Assembly: GCA_949825025.1 (NCBI GenBank) | Contig: OX463781.1 | Span: forward strand, 47,876,317-47,940,316 | Reading direction: 5' to 3' | Source of the DNA: Siphlonurus alternatus | Taxonomy: Eukaryota > Arthropoda > Insecta > Ephemeroptera > Siphlonuridae | DNA: 64,000 bases | Program-made: the position numbers and the translations under genes | In this document: positions 46,110-64,000 of the stretch, one piece after another | Layout: every line of letters begins with the position of its first letter | Numbering within the stretch: position 1 is the first letter of the stretch | Notes under the pieces: generated by a model | What the model was told of the DNA's origin: nothing | Seen by the model: the letters and a program-made list of their open reading frames with translations, nothing else | The model's database searches: none

Positions 46110-49100
46110 AGTACGTGAGAAGGAACTCACTCTGAATTCAGGTACAAGCCAGCCAAGTTGCAAAACTTTTTGCATCTCTTTTCAACAAGTAATGTAATAA
46201 TAATTTTTTAATTGGCCTTTTTAATCAAATTAGGATTTTTATAATATATACAAAAAAAAAAAAGTAATAATCCTAAATAAACTTTTTAAAACTTTTCTTA
46301 CCCTTTTTCCTCTTTGTGATTTTAAGAGACGAAGGGTATAATTTGTATTATATCTTTTATACAAATCTTCTTATCAATGAATTTAAAAAAACAAATAAAA
46401 AAAATCATGTTATTGTTATAAAAATATTAAGTAAGTAATAATTATGATAATATTAATTATAATAATAAATAATAACAATACTAATATTATCTTTGCCTTT
46501 CTTAAAATATTAAAATTATCTATAACCATAAATTTTTAAAATTTCTAAAAATTTGGATGAAATATATTTCAAACTAATTGTTGTATTTCAACTTTAAAAA
46601 TATTGTAAAATTCGTAGCATAAGTAAAAATACATTATAAAGTAATATACTTAAGAACATTCATACATTTAATAAACTTGTAACAATTATTCCAATTAATG
46701 TAAATAAACTTTACATTACCTAATTTAGTGTTTAGAAAATTTAAAGATTTTTCTTAATGATTAAGGAAGACTCTTCAGTAATAAATGTTACTCAAAATAT
46801 TTGTTGCAAGTTTTTCTAGGTTATGAAACTAAACAAAATCTTTGATATGGCACCATCTTGTCACGGGTAATGTATTCAAATATATAGGAGGAAAATATAC
46901 CGGTAATTTGATTTCCATGTGGTATGTTAGCTAACTATAAAGTGTTCAATATTAGAAATTCATCAAGAAAATTGTTTTAAAAAAATTAACACGGCATATA
47001 AAAAACAATTTAACACCTTAATTTATTTAAAATGAAAATATTGAAATATCAAAAGTTGTGATCTACCTGTCAACTAAAATGCAAAGTTGAGTTGTTATTT
47101 TTGTTCCCGGTGAAAAAAGTATGTTGTTACTTACGTTGATGAAACGGTTATGTATCTATATTTTGATCCATTTCTGGATTGACTGAAAATATACATCACA
47201 TATTTCTAAGGCTAACAGGAGAATAAATTGTTTTTATTCTGTTGAATAAAATATTTTAGACTTTTATGTCAAAGTATTATTAAAAAACTTGTTACTGTCA
47301 CAATTTATCCTCTCTTTGTAGTTTTGTTACGTGACTTATTAAAAAAAAATATTAAAATTTGATGTAAAAGTCTAAAATATGCGAGCTTCAAAACTTAATA
47401 TCCTGTCTAAGTCTTACGCCGCCTTGCACTAAGTCTTTCCTTCTTAACTGACTCTTGGTGTTCGGCATTGATTATTCCATTGAATTTTTTGTTTTTGAAG
47501 CATTTGAAAATAAAATAATAACAAAATGTATAAAAGGACGATTTTTAAGTATGGTATGATATATGCAAATTATATATTGCTTAAGATGTCTGTATTTTTT
47601 ATGAATACATATATTTACAAGTAATATGTAAGTTAATAAGCTGTTTTTTGAAGTTGGTGCTTCAAATATTTTCTAATGTTCTTTTTATAAGAAAATTAGT
47701 ATGTATATATTATATACTCTTCTAAACCCAGTGCTATAATTATATTCTATCTTCTTTATATACTTATATATAAATAAAAATATGAGAATGAAATTTTGAA
47801 TGAGATAAAGACCTAAGTATAATATTTTTATTAATAAAAATATAAACGAAAAATGTTGGATGGATATTGAAAAAAAAAATAATAATAATAATTATAATCA
47901 CATAAAATGTTCTTTAAAAGTATTTCTAGAAAAATAGAAGTAAATAATGGGACACATTCCTGTAAACAGACACTGCCTATTTTTCTTTCTAGAGGAGATT
48001 GTTATAATGTTTTAAATTAATTATTTAATGCAAAACATATGTAGTTCTCATTAAATATATACATAGACGTTAAATAATATATAGAAGGAGCGGCAAATAT
48101 TTTTTAATGGCCTATATTTTTTAATAAGAATTTCCTATTGCAATACTGATAACTTGTTGTTTCACCTAGTACTCTGTACTTATAATTTTGTTTTCTCTCT
48201 CTGCTTATTTATAATATTAACAGACCAATAATTAAAATGGGGTATGGTTTCTTTTTAATTGTCTCTATGTTATAGATAATAAGTATAAAATAGAAATAAA
48301 TATAGATTGAGATTGATAACATATTCTAAGAAACCCTTTAATGGTGAATGAGTGTTTTAAATTTAATACTAGCCAAAATAAATAATTATGCACGTTTTAT
48401 ATATTTATGTCTTAGGCAGCTTGTTTTTATTTTGCAGCTTTAATTTTGAGTAAAATGTGGCCAAAATATTTCCTGCTCCTTTCTTTCTATGGTAAATATG
48501 CATTATACAGCATTATAAAATATAAATATAATTATTCTTCAAAAATTGATAAATGTATCAAACTCTGTATTGTTAAACATGTACTTGGAAAGATAAATAT
48601 TTAGTACTACCTCTGGATATAGAAAAAGAAAACAAGCAAACTATATTTCAAAAATTAGAAATTAGTTGTAATTTTGACTAATTTAATTTTATGTTTATTT
48701 TAAGTTGTAATCTTAATTCTTTATTATAATTTAGTTTATAACAAAACTGGGTAGGGCTCATTGATGTTATGTACACTGTTTTCTCTTTTGCACGAGTATA
48801 ATTTAATAATTAAATAAAATTTAATACTTATCACTTCAAAATAATATTAGTTGAACAATGCGTGTGTTAATTTTATAGCATTCTACACCAGTGCACCCTA
48901 CTCTAAATACCAGCATTATTTGTTGGGCATGTTGCAATCAAATATAAAATTCTTTTGTTTTTCCTTCATTCTTTTTTTAACTTAAGTTCAAACTTAATCT
49001 ATTCAATCAATTTTGAATTTTTCAATCTTGTACTGTAAGACTATCTACCACTGAGCTTATTGGGCAAAATTTATTTTATATATAAATATCTTTGTCAACA

Positions 49101-50671
49101 CTCATTTTACTAATTACCAAGCGTTACTTTGTATTCAAAATATTATATTTAATGTCAAATTTAGCTTAAAATTTTACACAGATTATGATTCTTTTTAAGC
49201 ACAGAATATAAAATAATTAAGGAAATAACTTCAATATAAATTAATATGAATACAATAGAATGGCAAGCATAATTTAACGAGTGTTTGAATAATTACATTG
49301 TAATTTCAACTCACAATCAGACAAATTTTCAAATAAATCACAAATGAAGTACTTAAAAATTTATGGCAAATTAAATTTGGCATTTGCTATCTTTCATTTT
49401 ATTTTTTAATTTTCTTAAACATTCTCAATAAAATTTTATACTTTTATTATTTTTTTATAGCAAAATAATTTCAAATTTAATTAAAACCTTGCCTGAAAGC
49501 TCTCTAGCGTTTATATTATATACACGAAAAACTTACTTAATTAAGTCTGATCTGAATGGTGCAATCTTTAATAGCAATTGTAAGGCCGTTTATTTGGTGT
49601 CTTTTTTTTTTTTCAATCCCAGGGAAAAGGTTATAGCCATGTCATATTCCCTAGTGCTTCTTAGTAGTCGATAATTTTTTTAGAAAAAGAATTTGTAAAT
49701 TGTCATTGTCTTTGTGTAGTAATTGTCACTTTGTTTTAGCTCAAGTTCTTAATCCGGCATTATTTATTAGCTGCAGATGCTTTTTGTTTATTGTTGAAAA
49801 GATATTTTCATTTCTCATCACTGTGTGATGTAAAAGTCAACATTTTAATAATTTTCTACCATGCATCAGTATTTCATTTATGTTTTCAGTTTAATTTTAC
49901 CTTCATGTGCAAGTATTATTGTACTTATTATTATATATTTTGTGTGTGTATTAAGTGTGGGATTATGTCTTTTTTTTTTCCTCTCTATCTTTATATCTTA
50001 TTATTTATAGCATTTATCTATCATATCTCTATGCATGGGACCATGTTTCTATAATTATCAACACTGATTCCAATTTTGTGTGGTAGTGTTTAGATTTATG
50101 CAATTCTAGATGTAAATAAAAAAATATTAAAAAAAAAATAATAATAATTTTTTGTTTTGTTTTATTTCTCTTGAATAAATTTATTTTTAAATACTACTTT
50201 ATAATATCCTGTATATAGTAAATTCAAATTAAAAAGCCTGTTCTCTCTGGTATAAAAATTATTGAATGCATGTGGTTCAAAATTTAAAATGCATTCATCA
50301 CCATAACATGAAATATATTATGTACAAAATAAACACAGCTAGTATATAAAAACTTTTTACTACTGTACATAGTTCAGCTAGGAATGCACGAGGACCTGAC
50401 CCAATAGAAAAACAAATTACGCATTCCTCTATTGCTCGGCATATTTTCAATTTTTGCAGTTATTTTTAACCTTGAGGTACCCTTAAAATCAGCGGAGTAC
50501 TAGACCATAGAGCAGGATGTATGTAAATAAAATTAAAAAAGTCAAGCTGACACACATACCAATTAAGGTCCAGGAGGCTGCACAGCTGTCCCCTCCCATT
50601 TACTTAACAATCTTAATAATAAAAGTTAATATCCTTGACGCCATTTTACCCTTTCGGGTGTGGCCAGGTAT
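46110..50671. other. PMCA 3' flank, probably including a 3' UTR
   Basis: Very AT-rich, no supported exon on either strand. A first AATAAA follows the stop at 46276-46281, with many more downstream, so the true cleavage site cannot be chosen by eye. An extended 3' UTR, as in many PMCA genes, is possible. The open frames near 49489 and 49791 are AT-biased and look random. Confidence 0.5.
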
Positions 50672-51027
50672 TTAAGGGTAAGGTAACGCCACCAATGTTA
50701 AAAAAAATCCCTCTCACAAAAATTCTGAAAAAAATTTAAAATGTTCTCCTCTATACCCCCTATCAGTACCTAAAATATCAGGTATACAAATACGATCTAG
50801 TTTTTGAGTTATAAATTTTTAAAGTTGACTACTTTAACATGGAGAAATGAAACTCCCATGTTAAAATTGGTCAACTTTAAAAATTCATAACTCAAAAACT
50901 AGATCGTATTTGTATACCTGATATTTTAGCTACTGATAGGGGGTGTAGAGGAGAACATTTTAAATTTTTTTCAGAATTTTTGTGAGAGGGATTTTTTTTA
51001 ACATTGGTGGCGTTACCTTACCCTTAA
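50672..51027. mobile_element. Foldback element, family F, copy 2 (intergenic)
   Basis: TAAGGGTAAGGTAACGCC at the left and GGCGTTACCTTACCCTTA at the right; the arms of about 165 bp are almost perfect reverse complements. Non-coding. It directly abuts the 5S-derived SINE. Confidence 0.85.
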
Positions 51028-51365
51028 CCTTGTGTGTAAGAGTTATCTTGCGACCGAGCTGGGGCTTACCAGGCTCCCAGAACCCTTTCCTGCACTCTTC
51101 TGGGCTCGACTACCAGATCTGTGAGGCCTGCAGTATTTGAACTTACAGGGGTGATCACTTCCTCTTCGGAAATATTCCGAGAGATAACAGCACCGTGATC
51201 AATTGTGCCGCCGTATGTATATACATACAGCACGTGCCAGTAGATGGCAGCAGTGTCACTTTTTACAGCGTCACCCCTCCTCTCCAAGTACTAACCACGC
51301 TCCACGTTGCTTAACTTCGGTGATGTAACGAGAACCAGTGCATTCAACGCGACAAAGCCGTATGT
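51028..51365 (-). mobile_element. 5S rRNA-derived SINE (SINE3-like)
   Basis: On the minus strand, from about 51365, the sequence reads as a 5S rRNA head: ACATCACCGAAGTTAAGCAA, then GGTTAGTACTTGGA, then GGGGTGACG. These cover the box A and box C internal Pol III promoter regions of 5S genes (family knowledge). A short insertion breaks the GGATGGGTGACC block, so it is not a functional 5S gene. An unrelated body of about 220 bp follows and ends in CCCAGCTCGGTCGCAAGATA. A 5S head with a non-5S body is the hallmark of SINE3-type elements. Confidence 0.75.
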
Positions 51366-52929
51366 TTAACAATACAATCTTAATATTAATTATTATTGAT
51401 TTGAGTATAATTTCTGAGAAGGGTTAATTAGAACAACAAAAACTTTGGGCAAGATACCTTTATTTGTCACTTTAAAAAAAAGTATACATTTAGTGAACAT
51501 GAAACAAAAAACAAACATTTAATGTACTTATCTTTTGCATCATGCTACAAGATTCTCAGTAAAACCTTGAATATAATTAAGATCAAAATTTAATTTTCAT
51601 TTTGTCGCAATTTTTAGTTAAAAACTGTTGACAGAGTAATTTGATTCCACTAAAAGCAAGGTTCTACCATGATGAAATTTCAAAGTTGTGTTTAATAGAA
51701 GTTTACATCAATATGTATTTTTCTACATAAATTATGTTTTAACATACCACAATGAGAAAACAATATGTATGTCAATGTGAATTATTATTATTATTATTTT
51801 TGTTCAAGAAAATTTCATTATTTCCCATCGACCTTTACCACATTTATAAGACAGATTTAAACACTAATAAAATTGAAAATAAGAAATTGATTACAAACTT
51901 CAAATATATTATATATTTTTATTGATCATTTCAATGCCACTAAAAAGTTTGGGTATAAATAAGAACAAATTATTCTACTACTTTTATTTTTAGAGCTTTC
52001 GTTCATAATAATTGAATGAAATAATTTAAAATTCCCCAAAATGTATCCCAAGAAAAAAAAAAAAAAACAATCAGTACATTTTTTTTTTCCGTTGAAAGCT
52101 TCCAATATTACATCAAGGTATACTAATTATAACATCAAATTGATAGAAGCAGGCTATAATAACACCATCTATGATCAATGTGATTACTAATAGTATTGCA
52201 ATCTAGTTTTCAATTCATACAATACACTGTATTGCTAATTCCAATTATTGTGTGTGAATGAAACCCATACAAATCATGGACAAAAATTGAAGATTTTTGA
52301 TTATACGGTTTAAAAATTTAAATGCAATGTTGCATGCAAATACAGTTTATTTGAGTCTACTGGCTAACATAAACTGCCATTAGCTTGATATCCTTTCGCA
52401 ATTCCTTGTATCAAATAGATCCTCTCAATTCCGCTGACTAATACTGTATCAAACAACAACTGGATTCAGCCAATCAGAAAGAAATTGGCAGAACCAAAAT
52501 CATTTCACAATTTATCTCTTTTTCTATAATTTTTTCAGTAAAGTCAATTACAGCAAATAGATCTACAATATATATTTAAATGAACTTATTATTAAAGGTA
52601 TATTTTGACTTTATTAAAATTAAAACTTTAAGAACAAGATAGATCAAAATATTATAAAATAGTAAATATATTTTGCAAATCACACAAAATAAATATTATA
52701 TAAAAAAAAATGAGATTCAAAACAAGCTACCTAGAAAAAAGGTTAACAATAAGAATTAAAATTACTTAAGCAGTTAAGAGGAAGGGGGTGGGGGGTTAAA
52801 ACATAGTTAATGAAAGCACAATATATTCACGATCAATGAAACATCCATTCCATCAACTTGTTTCCTAAAATCTTACTGGATGATTAAAAATGATTTAGAG
52901 TAAAGCTTGATGATGACTGGGGGGTTCAG

Positions 52930-64000
<11,071 letters not shown>

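Noticed and set aside
49791..50054. Plus-strand 87-codon frame rich in hydrophobic residues, as a small membrane protein
   Set aside because: The composition follows from T-rich DNA; no start context, splice or family support.
51066..51287. Minus-strand 73-codon frame as a gene
   Set aside because: It lies in the body of the 5S-derived SINE and has no other support.
51268..51365. A functional 5S rRNA gene
   Set aside because: The 5S match is incomplete: a short insertion breaks the GGATGGGTGACC block, the 3' third is replaced by SINE body, and no T-run terminator follows at the right place.

Overview
This is a 64 kb piece of an AT-rich animal nuclear genome with long introns, GT-AG splicing and many short transposon relics. 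It holds three large, well-recognised multi-exon genes and, at the left end, a small two-exon gene and an orphan exon that I cannot name. The brahma residues (for example the TEEQTYYSIAH stretch and the LISGPDLYR junction) look most like protostome brahma. A 5S-rRNA-derived SINE near 51.3 kb has an arthropod-like 5S head. I therefore favour an arthropod, possibly a crustacean; this is inference, not proof.

Layout: 0.5-0.9 kb (-), an orphan GC-richer exon with two CTC[I/V]MCQP motifs. 2.2-2.7 kb (-), a complete two-exon gene for a 138-residue unrecognised protein. 2.7-9.1 kb, AT-rich sequence without genes. 9.1-22.8 kb (-), a 16-exon PDZD8 gene, the ER lipid-transfer tether with TM, SMP, C2-like, PDZ, C2, C1 and coiled-coil parts. 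22.8-23.6 kb, a compact divergent promoter region. 23.6-46.1 kb (+), a 19-exon plasma-membrane Ca2+-ATPase (PMCA/ATP2B) gene. 46.1-52.9 kb, the convergent 3' regions. 52.9-64.0 kb (-), the 3' part (16 exons, about 943 residues) of brahma (SMARCA2/4), the SWI/SNF ATPase; its 5' end lies beyond the window. I joined all exons by reading splice sites and checking that phases match, so PDZD8 (996 residues) and PMCA (1,072 residues) each read as one intact frame.

How the genes relate: PDZD8 and PMCA start head to head, with 821 bp between start codons. PDZD8 acts at ER contact sites that shape Ca2+ signals and PMCA pumps Ca2+ out of the cell, so a shared divergent promoter is an attractive idea. 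Brahma is a chromatin remodeller with no obvious functional link to the pair.

The introns hold several families of foldback or inverted-repeat elements. One family carries CREB/ATF-type TGACGTCA palindromes, and ten such sites lie in introns 1 and 2 of PMCA. There are also two copies of a roughly 2.1 kb pogo/mariner-like element with nested insertions, two in-frame GC-AG introns, a LINE fragment and several tandem repeats. I saw no CRISPR array, prokaryotic operon or intact autonomous transposon, and no convincing new multi-gene system. The most interesting material is regulatory and transposon-derived.
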